NCBI GenBank assembly: GCA_012517205.1
Contig: JAAYVL010000149.1
Location: 1 to 47,447, forward strand
Origin: Verrucomicrobiota bacterium
GTDB taxonomy: Bacteria > Verrucomicrobiota > Verrucomicrobiia > Limisphaerales > UBA8199
Reading direction: 5' to 3'
Length of the DNA: 47,447 nt
In this document: positions 8,812 to 17,256 of the stretch, in pieces
Position numbering within the stretch: position 1 is the first letter of the stretch
Layout: each line of letters starts with the position of its first letter
Translations under genes and position numbers: made by a program
The notes under the pieces: generated by a model
Databases searched by the model: none
The model's input: the letters and a program-made list of their open reading frames with translations, nothing else
What the model was told of the DNA's origin: nothing

Positions 8812-9837
8812 CTAACGACCGGTTGGCAAAACGAGCGGCTTCTCCTTGGTGGCCTCCAGCAGTTCCGCCTCGAACGTCATTCCGAGAGTTAAATTCAAGC
8901 CCGCCAATTTTTCTTTGATCTCATTGAGGGATTTTTTCCCAAAATTGCGATACTTTAACATCTCCTGCTCGGTCTTCATCGCTAATTGGCCGACCGTGGT
9001 AATGTTTGCGTTATTCAGGCAGTTGGCGGCACGAACGCTCAATTCGATTTCGTTGACGCTCATATTGAGGAGTTTCTTAAGCCGGGTCTTTTCTTCATCC
9101 TGCTTATCCACGATTTCCTCAAACTCAACAGCGTTTTTGTCGTAACCGACAAAGATATCCAAATGATGCTGAAGGATGGCAGATGCCTGGGTCAGGGCGT
9201 CTTCCGGAGAAATGCGCCCATCCGTCCATATTTCCAAAATAAGGCGGTCGTAATCGGTGCGTTGGCCGACGCGGGCGTTTTCCACCGCATAGCGAACGCG
9301 AGTAACGGGAGAAAACAGTGAATCAATGGCTATGACTCCAATGGCTTGATTCGCTCTTTTGTTCTCTTCTCCGGGAAGGAAGCCGCGACCGATTTTGACT
9401 TCCAACTCCATTTCGAGTTTTTTCTTCTTGTCGAGGGTGCAGATATGCTGGTCCGGATTAACTAACTCCAGATTCTGATTAAGCTGGATGTCGGCGGCGG
9501 TGACCGCACCCTCCCGGTTAACGGAGAGGAAAAGAGTCTGAGGATCGCGGGTGTGCGCCTTGAATAGTATTTTCTTCAGGTTTAGCACAATCTCGGTGAC
9601 GTCTTCGACAACCCCATCCACGATCGTGAATTCGTGCATCGCTCCCGTAATCTTGATTGAGGAGATGGCCGCGCCTTCAAGGGAGGAAAGCAAAACGCGC
9701 CGGAGCGAATTGCCAATAGTGTAGCCATACCCGGTCTCAAAGGGTTCGGCCACAAACCGGGCATAGGTGGCGGTGGCGGTCAAATCTTCTTTGACCAACC
9801 GCTTGGGCATTTCAAATCGTCCTAAACGTACTGGCAT
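8812..9837 (-). CDS. rpoA: RNA polymerase alpha subunit
   Basis: A 341-residue alpha subunit. The N-terminal assembly domain (FVAEPFETGYGYTIGNSLRRVLLSSLEGAAI) is followed by the second alpha segment and a C-terminal domain with NCLNNANITTVGQLAMKTEQEMLKYRNFGKKSLNEIKEKL, the DNA/activator-contacting HhH fold. It sits between rpsD and rplQ as in the classical alpha operon. The start at 9837 is supported by AAGGA just upstream on the transcript. The 167-nt spacer before it is unusually long for this cluster and folds strongly. Confidence 0.98.
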   Translation of the reverse strand: MPVRLGRFEMPKRLVKEDLTATATYARFVAEPFETGYGYTIGNSLRRVLLSSLEGAAISSIKITGAMHEFTIVDGVVEDVTEIVLNLKKILFKAHTRDPQTLFLSVNREGAVTAADIQLNQNLELVNPDQHICTLDKKKKLEMELEVKIGRGFLPGEENKRANQAIGVIAIDSLFSPVTRVRYAVENARVGQRTDYDRLILEIWTDGRISPEDALTQASAILQHHLDIFVGYDKNAVEFEEIVDKQDEEKTRLKKLLNMSVNEIELSVRAANCLNNANITTVGQLAMKTEQEMLKYRNFGKKSLNEIKEKLAGLNLTLGMTFEAELLEATKEKPLVLPTGR

Positions 9838-9870
9838 ATTTTCCTTTCAACAATTTTAATCTGACCCCTC

Positions 9871-9960
9871 AACCGCTATTCACGAGGGCCGAAGGAGTCC
9901 GTATAATTGCGACGGAGGGCTGGAACAGGCGCCTGCCGACCCGAGCGGTTAGGCCCTCGT
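9871..9960 (-). promoter_or_regulatory. Candidate H-type pseudoknot leader of rpoA
   Basis: On the minus-strand transcript, ACGAGGGCC (9960-9952) can pair with GGCCCTCGT (9890-9882), a 9-bp stem. AACCGCT, read as the complement of 9950-9944 inside that stem's loop, can pair with AGCGGTT (9877-9871) downstream of it. The two helices cross, which is the layout of an H-type pseudoknot. The loop also holds a palindrome (9926-9935) and a 4-bp stem (9899-9902/9912-9915). It ends about 30 nt before the rpoA start and ribosome site. By analogy with the E. coli alpha-operon leader, a translational repressor such as S4 (encoded just upstream) may bind here. The pairing is visible; the function is inferred. 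Confidence 0.55.
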
Positions 9961-10004
9961 AGCCGCGCAGCTATTTCAACCATCCTACAATCCAGTTTCA
10001 CTTT

Positions 10005-10613
10005 TTAACGGGAATAAAACTCGACAACCGCCTGCTCGTTGGCAATCGGCTGAATCTCTTCGCGGGTGGGAATTCGCATAACGACACCCTTGAATGCTTC
10101 TTTGTCCAGGGAAAGCCAATCCGGCACAGCCCGGCTGGCAGCACTTTCCAGATTCCGCGATGCCAACTGGCGCGATACCGTGGAGTTTTTAACTTCCACA
10201 CTATCGTTAACTTTGAGGCCAAACGACGGAATACTAACCTTGCGGCCGTTAACCCTCACATGACCATGGGCCACCAACTGCCGCGCCGTGGCGCGCGTGT
10301 TGGCAAAACCCAAATGATACACCACATTGTCCAGGCGAGTTTCCAAAATCTGCAGCATGTGCTCGCCGGTGATCCCACGGCGTTGGAGGGCGCGTTCGTA
10401 AACACCATGAAACTGGCGCTCCAGCAGGCCGTAGTAATAGCGGAGCTTTTGTTTTTCAATCAGCCCCAGCGCATAATCCGTGTGCTTGCGGCGTGATTTC
10501 GGGCCATGTACTCCCGGGCCATAATTGCGGCGCTCCAGATACTTCGAGGGGCCAAAGATCGGAACACCGAAACGGCGACTGATACGAACGCGAGGACCAG
10601 TATAACGAGCCAT
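10005..10613 (-). CDS. rpsD: 30S ribosomal protein S4
   Basis: A primary 16S rRNA-binding protein and, in E. coli, the repressor of the alpha operon. The 202 residues begin MARYTGPRVRISRRFGVPIFG and contain the S4 RNA-binding domain ENRLDNVVYHLG-like (ETRLDNVVYHLGFANTRATARQLVAHGHVRVNG). No zinc-binding cysteine set is present near the N-terminus, so this is the cysteine-free form. It lies between rpsK and rpoA; the long spacer after it carries the pseudoknot candidate. Confidence 0.98.
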   Translation of the reverse strand: MARYTGPRVRISRRFGVPIFGPSKYLERRNYGPGVHGPKSRRKHTDYALGLIEKQKLRYYYGLLERQFHGVYERALQRRGITGEHMLQILETRLDNVVYHLGFANTRATARQLVAHGHVRVNGRKVSIPSFGLKVNDSVEVKNSTVSRQLASRNLESAASRAVPDWLSLDKEAFKGVVMRIPTREEIQPIANEQAVVEFYSR

Positions 10614-10648
10614 TTTTAGAGAGGAAAGTTAAGCGTTGTGGTTAAGGA

Positions 10649-11311
10649 TTAGACACGGCGTTTCTTACGCGGCCGGCAGCCATTGTGCGGCACGGGAGTG
10701 ACGTCCTTGATGGCGGTAATCTCCAATCCGATGGCCTGGAAAGCCCGGATTGCCGATTCGCGTCCCGAACCGGGACCGTTAACCCGCACTTCAACTTCGC
10801 GCATACCATGAGACATCGCCTGCCGAGCGGCATCCTGCGCAACCTGCTGGGCGGCATAGGCGGTGCTTTTGCGCGAACCCTTGAACCCAACGCGCCCTCC
10901 GCTGGACCAGCCAATCACATGTCCCTGCATGTCGGTGATGCTAACCAATGTGTTGTTGAAGGTCGCTAGGATATTGGCAATGCCACTGACGATATTCTTA
11001 GCCCCCTTGGCTTTAATAATCTTCTTGCCAGCCAGATCGTCAGCCAGCAATTCGGCCGCAGTAGGAGCCGCCCCCGCCGCCACGGGCGTGCCGCCTTCTG
11101 CTGCCTTGGGAGCTTCGGCGGGCGCCGCGGTATTCTCCGTGGTACGGTCCGCTTTCTTGCGTGCTTTAGCCGCCGGAGCAGCCGCTTCAGCCTGGGCGGT
11201 TGATTTTTCCCCGGCCTTTGCCGCAACAGCCTTCTCTTCAGTCATCGGTTTTTTACCCCCGGGTTTACCCTCGCTGGGGGGGGTGGATTTCTTTTTGGTC
11301 TCGTCGGCCAT
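10649..11311 (-). CDS. rpsK: 30S ribosomal protein S11 with long N-terminal extension
   Basis: Residues from about 92 onward are a normal S11 ([46 protein letters not shown]; the final [13 protein letters not shown]). They are preceded by about 90 residues rich in Ala, Lys, Glu and Pro that look disordered. Ordinary S11 is about 125-130 residues, so this one is nearly twice as long. The extension is in frame and there is no internal start with a clear ribosome site near the core, so it appears genuine. S11 forms the platform near the mRNA exit. Confidence 0.95.
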   Translation of the reverse strand: MADETKKKSTPPSEGKPGGKKPMTEEKAVAAKAGEKSTAQAEAAAPAAKARKKADRTTENTAAPAEAPKAAEGGTPVAAGAAPTAAELLADDLAGKKIIKAKGAKNIVSGIANILATFNNTLVSITDMQGHVIGWSSGGRVGFKGSRKSTAYAAQQVAQDAARQAMSHGMREVEVRVNGPGSGRESAIRAFQAIGLEITAIKDVTPVPHNGCRPRKKRRV

Positions 11312-11359
11312 GAGTTAGTTGATCAATTGGCGGTTAATAGATAAACCAGCGGAAAATCG

Positions 11360-11755
11360 TTAATGGATGCCGGATTTTGCGGTTGGACTGCGAACAACAC
11401 CCACTGTCTTGCGCGGCCCCTTGCGAGTGCGTGCGTTGGTCTGGGTGCGCTGGCCACGAACCGGCAACCCGCGCAAGTGCCGAATTCCTCGATAGCATTT
11501 AATCCCCTGCAAGCGCTTGAGGTTCATGCCAATTTCACGGCGTAAATCACCTTCAATAACGTATTTGCCGTCCTGTATCGCGTGCACAATTTGCGAAAGC
11601 TGCTGCTCCGTCAAATCCCTGGCGCGGATACTTGGATCAATCCCGGCCTTGGCCAGAATAGCCCTGGAATTACTGGGGCCGAGGCCATAGAGGTAGCGAA
11701 GCGCAATATCAATGCGCTTGTTTGGGGGAACTTCCACGCCAATGATACGAGCCAT
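11360..11755 (-). CDS. rpsM: 30S ribosomal protein S13
   Basis: The head protein contacting the P-site tRNA and L5. The 131 residues begin [26 protein letters not shown] and contain the H2TH region and the C-terminal [18 protein letters not shown] tail. The gene order rpmJ-rpsM-rpsK-rpsD is standard. The spacer to rpmJ is 39 nt; no E. coli-type pseudoknot is obvious here, where the S4 site would be in E. coli. Confidence 0.98.
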   Translation of the reverse strand: MARIIGVEVPPNKRIDIALRYLYGLGPSNSRAILAKAGIDPSIRARDLTEQQLSQIVHAIQDGKYVIEGDLRREIGMNLKRLQGIKCYRGIRHLRGLPVRGQRTQTNARTRKGPRKTVGVVRSPTAKSGIH

Positions 11756-11794
11756 AAATCTTAGTCGGTATAAATAAATTAAATGGTTGATTAA

Positions 11795-11908
11795 TCAGCC
11801 CTGTCGCTGTTTGTGGCGCGGGTTGGAGCAGATTACACGGATGACCCCCCGGCGACGAATTATTTTACAATTCTCGCAAAGCTTCTTAACCGATGCACGG
11901 ACTTTCAT
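11795..11908 (-). CDS. rpmJ: 50S ribosomal protein L36
   Basis: A 37-residue zinc-ribbon protein: [20 protein letters not shown] and so on, with ligands C-x2-C, a later Cys and His ([13 protein letters not shown]). The start ATG at 11908 lies 2 nt after the infA stop. This is the zinc-binding form of L36. It is the standard link between infA and rpsM. Confidence 0.95.
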   Translation of the reverse strand: MKVRASVKKLCENCKIIRRRGVIRVICSNPRHKQRQG

Positions 11909-11910
11909 AT

Positions 11911-12135
11911 TTAACTCGTTTGCTTTTCCACTATCAGCCGCCCGGATGACAAATCCCCAGGCGATACTTTCAATTGGACCCGGTTCCCAAGGGCCAAGGG
12001 AACCCAGTGCAATCGGGCCTTGCGGGTGGCATACACCCGCATCCGGTGCCCGTTGGCCAGTTCGACAATACACATCTTGTCTGGCAGCATTTCCACCACG
12101 GCCCCTTCTACTTCAAGGACACCTTTTCGAGGCAC
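11911..12135 (-). CDS. infA: Translation initiation factor IF-1
   Basis: A 74-residue OB-fold factor that blocks the A site during initiation. The N-terminus [20 protein letters not shown] and the segment [18 protein letters not shown] match IF-1, but the usual LPGDRV stretch is divergent ([20 protein letters not shown]). The start is GTG at 12135, inside the 3' end of map, giving a 28-nt overlap. The gene precedes rpmJ as in many genomes. Confidence 0.9.
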   Translation of the reverse strand: MPRKGVLEVEGAVVEMLPDKMCIVELANGHRMRVYATRKARLHWVPLALGNRVQLKVSPGDLSSGRLIVEKQTS

Positions 12136-12872
12136 GTCAGAATCTCCGGTTCGGACTCAGTCACCAATACTGTGTGCTCGAAATGAGCGGATAGTGAACC
12201 ATCTTTAGTAACCGCTGTCCAGCCATCATTCAACATTTTTACCTCAGGCCCCCCGGCGTTAACCATCGGTTCGATTGCCAACGTCATGCCGGCCCGCAGT
12301 TTGGGGGAAGGCTTCCCATCCGTGAAGTTCGGTATCTGAGGATCCTCGTGCATGGAACGCCCCACCCCGTGGCCCACAAACTCCCGAACAACATTAAAAC
12401 CGTTGCCTTCCACGTAATCCTGTATCGCCCGGGAAATATCAGACACCTTCCCGCCTGCCCGCGCCTGCGCTATCCCCAGATAAAGCCCTTTTTCCGTAAC
12501 ATCCATCAGTCTTTGAGCTAACACCCCACACCCGCCGACAGCCAGTGTTCGGGCCGTATCACCTATAAATCCATTGTGAATAACCCCAACATCCAGGCTT
12601 ACAATATCGCCGAACTGGAGCACCCGGGTTCCCGCCAAACCATGCACCACCTGATCATTGACCGAGATACAGGTATGGCAAGGATACTTCCGATACCCCA
12701 AAAAAGCACTCCGCGCGCCAAGTTGTTTGATCCGCGACGCGGCAAACTCATCCACTTGTTTCGTTGAAACTCCGGGTTGAATAAAAGCAGCCACGTCATT
12801 CAGCACGGTGGCCGCCACCACACAAGCTGGCCGCATCGCTTCCAGGTCCCGCTCACTTTTTAGAATGATCAT
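12108..12872 (-). CDS. map: Methionine aminopeptidase, type I
   Basis: Removes initiator methionine from nascent proteins. The 254 residues carry the five metal ligands: Asp pair ([16 protein letters not shown]), His ([16 protein letters not shown]), Glu ([10 protein letters not shown]) and Glu ([12 protein letters not shown]). There is no N-terminal zinc-finger extension, so this is type Ia. Its start overlaps the secY stop (TGATG), and its end overlaps infA by 28 nt, indicating tight translational coupling. The adk gene often found between secY and map is missing. Confidence 0.97.
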   Translation of the reverse strand: MIILKSERDLEAMRPACVVAATVLNDVAAFIQPGVSTKQVDEFAASRIKQLGARSAFLGYRKYPCHTCISVNDQVVHGLAGTRVLQFGDIVSLDVGVIHNGFIGDTARTLAVGGCGVLAQRLMDVTEKGLYLGIAQARAGGKVSDISRAIQDYVEGNGFNVVREFVGHGVGRSMHEDPQIPNFTDGKPSPKLRAGMTLAIEPMVNAGGPEVKMLNDGWTAVTKDGSLSAHFEHTVLVTESEPEILTCLEKVSLK

Positions 12873-14266
12873 CAGAACCGACCCCGGAGCCGCCCCTTCT
12901 TCAGAAAACCGTCATAATGGCGCATCAACAAATGGGTCTCCGTCTGGCGCATGGTGTCCAGCAATACGCCGACCAAGATCAGCATGCTCGTGCCGCCAAA
13001 GAACGTTGCCACCGAATAAGGAATTTGCAGTTCCCGCCACAGCCAAATGGGAATCAACGCTATAATCGTCAGGAAAATCGCCCCAGCCAGCGTAATCCGA
13101 CTCATCGCGTTATGCAGATAATCGCTCGTCGCCTGCCCCGGACGAACCCCCGGTATATAGCCGCCATTCTTCTTCAAATCGTCGGCAATCTGCAATTCGT
13201 TGAACTGCGTTGCCACCCAGAAATACGAGAAAAACAGAATCATCAACCCATACAGGGTCATATAAAGAATCGCCCCCTCGCCCAAGTTGCGGGCGATCTC
13301 TCCAAAGAACTTGACGTTCAGGCTCTGGCCGAGAAATAGAAATATCTTTTGCGGAAACATCAGAATCGCCTGGGCAAAAATAATCGGCATGACCCCCGAG
13401 TAGTTGACCCGTAACGGCATGAACGAAGTTCCACCCGAATAAACCTTGCGCCCCACCGCGCGCTGCGCGTATTGGACCGGCACTTTGCGCTGGGCCTGGG
13501 TGATGGCGATAACGCCGGCAATAACCCCCGCCAGCAAAAGCACCAGCGCGATCGCATGTCCAAAATTGAACTTGGCCTCCATCCCGCCGCCGGGGAAGAA
13601 CATATCCTTGAGCGCCACCATTGCTTGCGGAAGGCGCGCCAGGATGCCGATGGTGATGACGAGCGAAACTCCATTCCCAATGCCCCGGTCGGTAATTTGC
13701 TCTCCCAGCCACATCAGCAGCATTGTGCCCGTGGTCAGCAGAAGCAAGGTCTGAATGCGATAGAACCAGATATGCGCATCGGAATAGAGCACCAACCGGT
13801 CTGCCGTGTTCCACCCCGGAAACAGTTTCTCCGGGTTTTCCCACCCTATCGCCATTACCATCCCCTGTCCCAGGCAAAGAATCACGGTAAGGTAACGCCC
13901 ATATTGCACAATCTTGGTGCGCCCCCCCTCTTCCCGTGCCAGTTTGCTCAAAGTGGGGATCACCGCCGTCAGCAACTGAATAATGATGGTTGCGCTGATG
14001 TAGGGCATAATCCCCAAGGCTCCGACAGCGCAATGTTCCAAGGCTCCTCCCGTAAACAGACTATACATGCCCAATACGGATGCTCCTTCCGCAGAACCAG
14101 CCTTGCTGGCGAAGTAATTCGCCAAGGTTGTGCCGTCCAGCCCCGGAATGCGCACCACCGCTTCCAGTCGGCAAATAGCCAGCACCATCAGGGTGAACAG
14201 AATCCTCGATTTGAGCTCCGGAATCTTGAAGCAGTTACGAAAGGTATTGTAGATAGCGACAAGCAT
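12872..14266 (-). CDS. secY: Protein translocase subunit SecY
   Basis: The channel subunit of the Sec translocon in the inner membrane. The 464 residues have about ten membrane segments. Family motifs include LGIMPYISATIIIQLL, GIGNGVSLVITIGI, the cytosolic loop RKVPVQYAQRAVGRKVYSGG, and the C-terminal region GYIPGVRPGQATSDYL. The start ATG at 14266 follows rplO by 88 nt. It lies between rplO and map; the order rplO-secY is near universal. Confidence 0.97.
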   Translation of the reverse strand: MLVAIYNTFRNCFKIPELKSRILFTLMVLAICRLEAVVRIPGLDGTTLANYFASKAGSAEGASVLGMYSLFTGGALEHCAVGALGIMPYISATIIIQLLTAVIPTLSKLAREEGGRTKIVQYGRYLTVILCLGQGMVMAIGWENPEKLFPGWNTADRLVLYSDAHIWFYRIQTLLLLTTGTMLLMWLGEQITDRGIGNGVSLVITIGILARLPQAMVALKDMFFPGGGMEAKFNFGHAIALVLLLAGVIAGVIAITQAQRKVPVQYAQRAVGRKVYSGGTSFMPLRVNYSGVMPIIFAQAILMFPQKIFLFLGQSLNVKFFGEIARNLGEGAILYMTLYGLMILFFSYFWVATQFNELQIADDLKKNGGYIPGVRPGQATSDYLHNAMSRITLAGAIFLTIIALIPIWLWRELQIPYSVATFFGGTSMLILVGVLLDTMRQTETHLLMRHYDGFLKKGRLRGRF

Positions 14267-14284
14267 GGTTGATCAAAATCGGGA

Positions 14285-14314
14285 AGGCTTTTGCCGGCTG
14301 AAATCCCAAAGCCT
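14285..14314 (-). promoter_or_regulatory. Weak stem-loop in the rplO-secY spacer
   Basis: AGGCTTT (14285-14291) can pair with AAAGCCT (14308-14314), enclosing a 16-nt loop about 20 nt upstream of the secY start. Flanking GGGA/TCCC could make a crossing pair. The stem is short, so this is only a suggestion of leader structure. Confidence 0.25.
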
Positions 14315-14354
14315 ATTGACCGGATTGGAATGCGGGATGGCGCCCATGAACCAG

Positions 14355-14843
14355 TTACCGCTTCGCGGCTTCAGGATTTACCCGCTTCGCCCCTTTCGGG
14401 GCGATAAGCTCGCACGCGCCCCCCTTTGCTTCGATCTTCGCCCTGGCAGACGCGCTGAAGGCATGAGCGCTAACGGTCAGTTTCCGTGTCAATTCCCCGC
14501 TCCCGAGAATCTTTATGCCGGCGGCGGAACCATTTGCCAATCCCTTGCTGCGCAACGACTCCGGATCCACACGCGTGCCATCCGCAAACTGGTTGAGAGA
14601 TTCGAGGTTCACCGGCAAATATCGTTTCGTATGTCGCGCATTGTTGAATCCGCGTTTGGGAATGCGCCGGATCAACGGCATCTGCCCGCCTTCAAAACCA
14701 ATACGAATCGAGCTGCCCGAACGGGCGGTCTGACCCTTGCCACCCCGGCCGCTGGTCTTGCCATGGCCGCTGGCTTCGCCCTGCCCCAGCCGTTTTCGGC
14801 GATGCCGCGCACCAGGTCGAGGTTGGAGATTATGTAATCGCAT
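14355..14843 (-). CDS. rplO: 50S ribosomal protein L15
   Basis: A large-subunit assembly protein. The 162 residues begin MRLHNLQPRPGARHRRKRLG and contain the glycine/arginine-rich segment GHGKTSGRGGKGQTARSGSS, diagnostic of L15, plus GFEGGQMPLIRRIPKRGF. It follows rpsE by only 6 nt. The rpmD gene (L30) normally sits between rpsE and rplO, and there is no room for it here. Confidence 0.97.
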   Translation of the reverse strand: MRLHNLQPRPGARHRRKRLGQGEASGHGKTSGRGGKGQTARSGSSIRIGFEGGQMPLIRRIPKRGFNNARHTKRYLPVNLESLNQFADGTRVDPESLRSKGLANGSAAGIKILGSGELTRKLTVSAHAFSASARAKIEAKGGACELIAPKGAKRVNPEAAKR

Positions 14844-14849
14844 AAAAAA

Positions 14850-15509
14850 TCAGGCTGTTAAGGAATCAGCAGGCGGCGCCAGCGGGGACAACGGCTCCGG
14901 TTCCTGCGGGAGCGGCGTCTTCTTGATTTCCAAGCCGCGCCCCGAATAGATGTCTTCACGCAGCCGAAGACTCAGCAACGCATTGAGCGTGGCTTTAACC
15001 ACGTTGGCGGCATTTTTGGAGCCGAGGGATTTGGTCAGGACATCCTTGACGCCCGCCGATTCGAGCACCGCCCGCACCGTCTTGCCGGCAATGATTCCCG
15101 TCCCCGGCGATGCCGGGCGAAGCAACACTTTGGCCCCGCAATAATGCGAGTACACCTCGTGCGGAATCGTGGCCTCTTTCAACGACACCGTCATCATCTG
15201 TGACCGCGCCATTTCTCCTCCCTTGCGAATTGCATCCGCCACCTCTCCCGCTTTCCCCAGGCCGACCCCAACGCGGCCATGCCGATCCCCGACAACAATC
15301 AAGGCACTAAAATTAAAACGGCGCCCGCCCTTGACCACTTTGGCGGAGCGGTTAATAAACACAACCTTCTCGGTCAGTTCCTGCCCGGACTGTTCATCAA
15401 AAGTCGGTTCGGGTTCCGGACGACTCCGCCGTCCGCGCCCGGGCCCGCGTGGCGCTCGGGGCCCGGCACCTTCGACTTTAGCTGGTTCGGCCACAATATT
15501 CGTTTCCAT
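14850..15509 (-). CDS. rpsE: 30S ribosomal protein S5
   Basis: S5 acts in decoding fidelity and mRNA entry. The 219 residues have the core FINRSAKVVKGGRRFNFSAL, VGDRHGRVGVGLGKAGEV and PASPGTGIIAGKTVRAVLE. There is an N-terminal extension of about 45 residues rich in Pro, Arg and Glu, and a C-terminal tail of about 20 residues (PLPQEPEPLSPLAPPAD). It lies between rplR and rplO. Confidence 0.97.
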   Translation of the reverse strand: METNIVAEPAKVEGAGPRAPRGPGRGRRSRPEPEPTFDEQSGQELTEKVVFINRSAKVVKGGRRFNFSALIVVGDRHGRVGVGLGKAGEVADAIRKGGEMARSQMMTVSLKEATIPHEVYSHYCGAKVLLRPASPGTGIIAGKTVRAVLESAGVKDVLTKSLGSKNAANVVKATLNALLSLRLREDIYSGRGLEIKKTPLPQEPEPLSPLAPPADSLTA

Positions 15510-15517
15510 GTTTTACT

Positions 15518-15883
15518 TTAAAATTGCAGACCCTTTTCACGCGCCGCGTCGGCCAAGGCCTTTACTTTGCCGTGGTAACGCGCCCTCCCTCGGTCAAACA
15601 CCACTCGCTTGATGCCCTTATCCAACGCTGTTTGCGCGGCAAGCTCCCCAATCTTCCGGGCGCTCACAGCATTAGCCGCCAGTTTCTCCGCTCGGGAAAC
15701 CGCTTTGCTGACCGTCGAAACCGCCCCCAGTGTCACCCCCGCCGTATCGTCAATAAACTGCACATGAATATTCTTGTTGGTAAAGCAAACACTCATGCGC
15801 GGGCACTCCTTTGTGCCGCTGACTTTCCGGCGGATGCGCCACCGTCGCCGCTGCGCCAGTCTTTGTTTCTGTTCTGTTCTCAT
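15518..15883 (-). CDS. rplR: 50S ribosomal protein L18
   Basis: A 5S rRNA-binding protein of 121 residues. It starts with a basic segment (MRTEQKQRLAQRRRWRIRRK) and shows PRMSVCFTNKNIHVQFIDD and RVVFDRGRARYHGKVKALADAAREKGL, typical of L18. It is 8 nt upstream of rpsE and 73 nt downstream of rplF. Confidence 0.97.
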   Translation of the reverse strand: MRTEQKQRLAQRRRWRIRRKVSGTKECPRMSVCFTNKNIHVQFIDDTAGVTLGAVSTVSKAVSRAEKLAANAVSARKIGELAAQTALDKGIKRVVFDRGRARYHGKVKALADAAREKGLQF

Positions 15884-15956
15884 CTTAATTTGTCGCGGAT
15901 TGGGTCAAAAGCCATCAAGCATCCCGCTCTCATCGCTCACGTTTGCGCCCCGCGCA

Positions 15957-16493
15957 TTACTGCACCGTCTTGCCTTCCTTACGGATGACATGCTCATCGG
16001 AATAGCGCACCCCCTTGCCCTTGTACGGTTCCGGGGGATAAAAGCTTCGCAACTCCGCCGCCACCCGCCCCACCAATTGGCGGTCGGGCCCCTCGATGGT
16101 CAGCCGGGTGTTTTCCTCCACGGTCACCTTGATCTGGGCGGGAATCGCATAAACAATGGGATGCGAGTAACCCAGGTTCAGGGTGACCTTATTGTCCGCC
16201 ACCGCCGCCTTGAAACCGACCCCCTGGATCTCGAGTTTCTTGACGAAGCCTTCGCTGACGCCACGAACCATATTGTTGACCAGGGCGCGGCTCAGGCCAT
16301 GCAAAGCCTTGACGCGCGCGTCATCACTCTCGCGGCTGACCACTACTTTGCCGTTTTCCACTTTAAGGCCGGTGCGGCGCGGCAGTTCCCAATTAAGTTT
16401 GCCTTTCGGCCCCTCAACAAAAACTTGCTGGCCCTTAATATCCACCTTCACCTTGGGAGGAATGGCGATCGGGAGCTTTCCAATTCGTGACAT
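15957..16493 (-). CDS. rplF: 50S ribosomal protein L6
   Basis: Lies near the GTPase-associated centre. The 178 residues begin MSRIGKLPIAIPPKVKVDI, with two tandem L6 folds, and end with the signature PEPYKGKGVRYSDEHVIRKEGKT. The spacer upstream (16494-16593) is 100 nt and can fold into a long stem. Confidence 0.98.
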   Translation of the reverse strand: MSRIGKLPIAIPPKVKVDIKGQQVFVEGPKGKLNWELPRRTGLKVENGKVVVSRESDDARVKALHGLSRALVNNMVRGVSEGFVKKLEIQGVGFKAAVADNKVTLNLGYSHPIVYAIPAQIKVTVEENTRLTIEGPDRQLVGRVAAELRSFYPPEPYKGKGVRYSDEHVIRKEGKTVQ

Positions 16494-16511
16494 AAAATCA
16501 AACTGTTATCG

Positions 16512-16580
16512 CGCGCAGGCATCCGCCTCCAACCGGCCATGCCGGCCAGACCTGCTCACATGCAGCCTTGCTCCTGCGCG
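16512..16580 (-). promoter_or_regulatory. Long stem in the rpsH-rplF spacer
   Basis: CGCGCAGG (16512-16519) is complementary to CCTGCGCG (16573-16580), an 8-bp closing helix around a 53-nt interior with a further CCGG/CCGG element (near 16533-16545). It fills most of the rpsH-rplF spacer and ends shortly before the rplF start. It may be a ribosomal-protein-binding leader or processing site; the function is inferred. Confidence 0.4.
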
Positions 16581-16593
16581 ACATTTCATATTC

Positions 16594-16980
16594 TCACCAA
16601 ACGTAACAAATCAACTCGCCCCCGATCCGCTTCCGGCGGGCCTGAACGTCGGTCAATAACCCTTCCGAAGTGGAAAGCACGGCCACGCCCAAGCCTCCAC
16701 GCACGCGCGGGATTTCAGCCGCTCCAACGTAACGACGCAACCCGGGAGTGCTAACTCGGCGGAGCCCCTCGATAATGCTTTTCTTCCCCTGGTACTTCAG
16801 CTTCAGCGTCAGCGTCCGGGGCGTCTTTCGCTCCACCGCAAAGTCGGCAATATAGCCTTCCCGCTTGAGAATGCCCGCTATTCCCTCCTTGATCCGGGAA
16901 TGGGGCACTTCAACGGCCGGCAACAGCGCGCGGCTGGCGTTGCGAATCCGGGTCAGCATGTCGGAAATCGGATCGTTCAT
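16594..16980 (-). CDS. rpsH: 30S ribosomal protein S8
   Basis: Binds the central domain of 16S rRNA and, in E. coli, represses the spc operon. The 128 residues start MNDPISDMLTRIRNASRA and end with GLGVAVLSTSEGLLTDVQARRKRIGGELICYVW, the normal S8 ending. It is directly downstream of rpsN (4 nt). Confidence 0.98.
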   Translation of the reverse strand: MNDPISDMLTRIRNASRALLPAVEVPHSRIKEGIAGILKREGYIADFAVERKTPRTLTLKLKYQGKKSIIEGLRRVSTPGLRRYVGAAEIPRVRGGLGVAVLSTSEGLLTDVQARRKRIGGELICYVW

Positions 16981-16984
16981 AGAT

Positions 16985-17254
16985 TTACCAACTGGCTTTG
17001 GTCACGCCCGGGATCAAACCGTTCAGGGCCGATTCTCGGAACGTCAATCGCGAACAGCCAAACTTGCGCAAATAGCCATGCCGACGGCCGCTCATCGAAC
17101 ACCGGTTCACCACCCGCGAGGGGCTGGCATTGCGCGGGAGCTTTGCGAGCCCGGCGTAATCGCGCCGGGCCTTCAACTCGGCTCGTATCGCGGCGTACTT
17201 CTTAACCGTCTCCGCCTTCTTCTTATTGCGTTCAATCCATGCTGTCTTGGCCAT
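16985..17254 (-). CDS. rpsN: 30S ribosomal protein S14
   Basis: An 89-residue, long-form S14 with [20 protein letters not shown] at the start and [39 protein letters not shown] at the end. The zinc-binding CxxC pairs of the short form are not present, so this is the zinc-independent type. The ATG at 17254 gives the canonical MAK start; a TTG two codons upstream overlaps the rplE stop and is rejected. Confidence 0.96.
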   Translation of the reverse strand: MAKTAWIERNKKKAETVKKYAAIRAELKARRDYAGLAKLPRNASPSRVVNRCSMSGRRHGYLRKFGCSRLTFRESALNGLIPGVTKASW

Positions 17255-17256
17255 AA

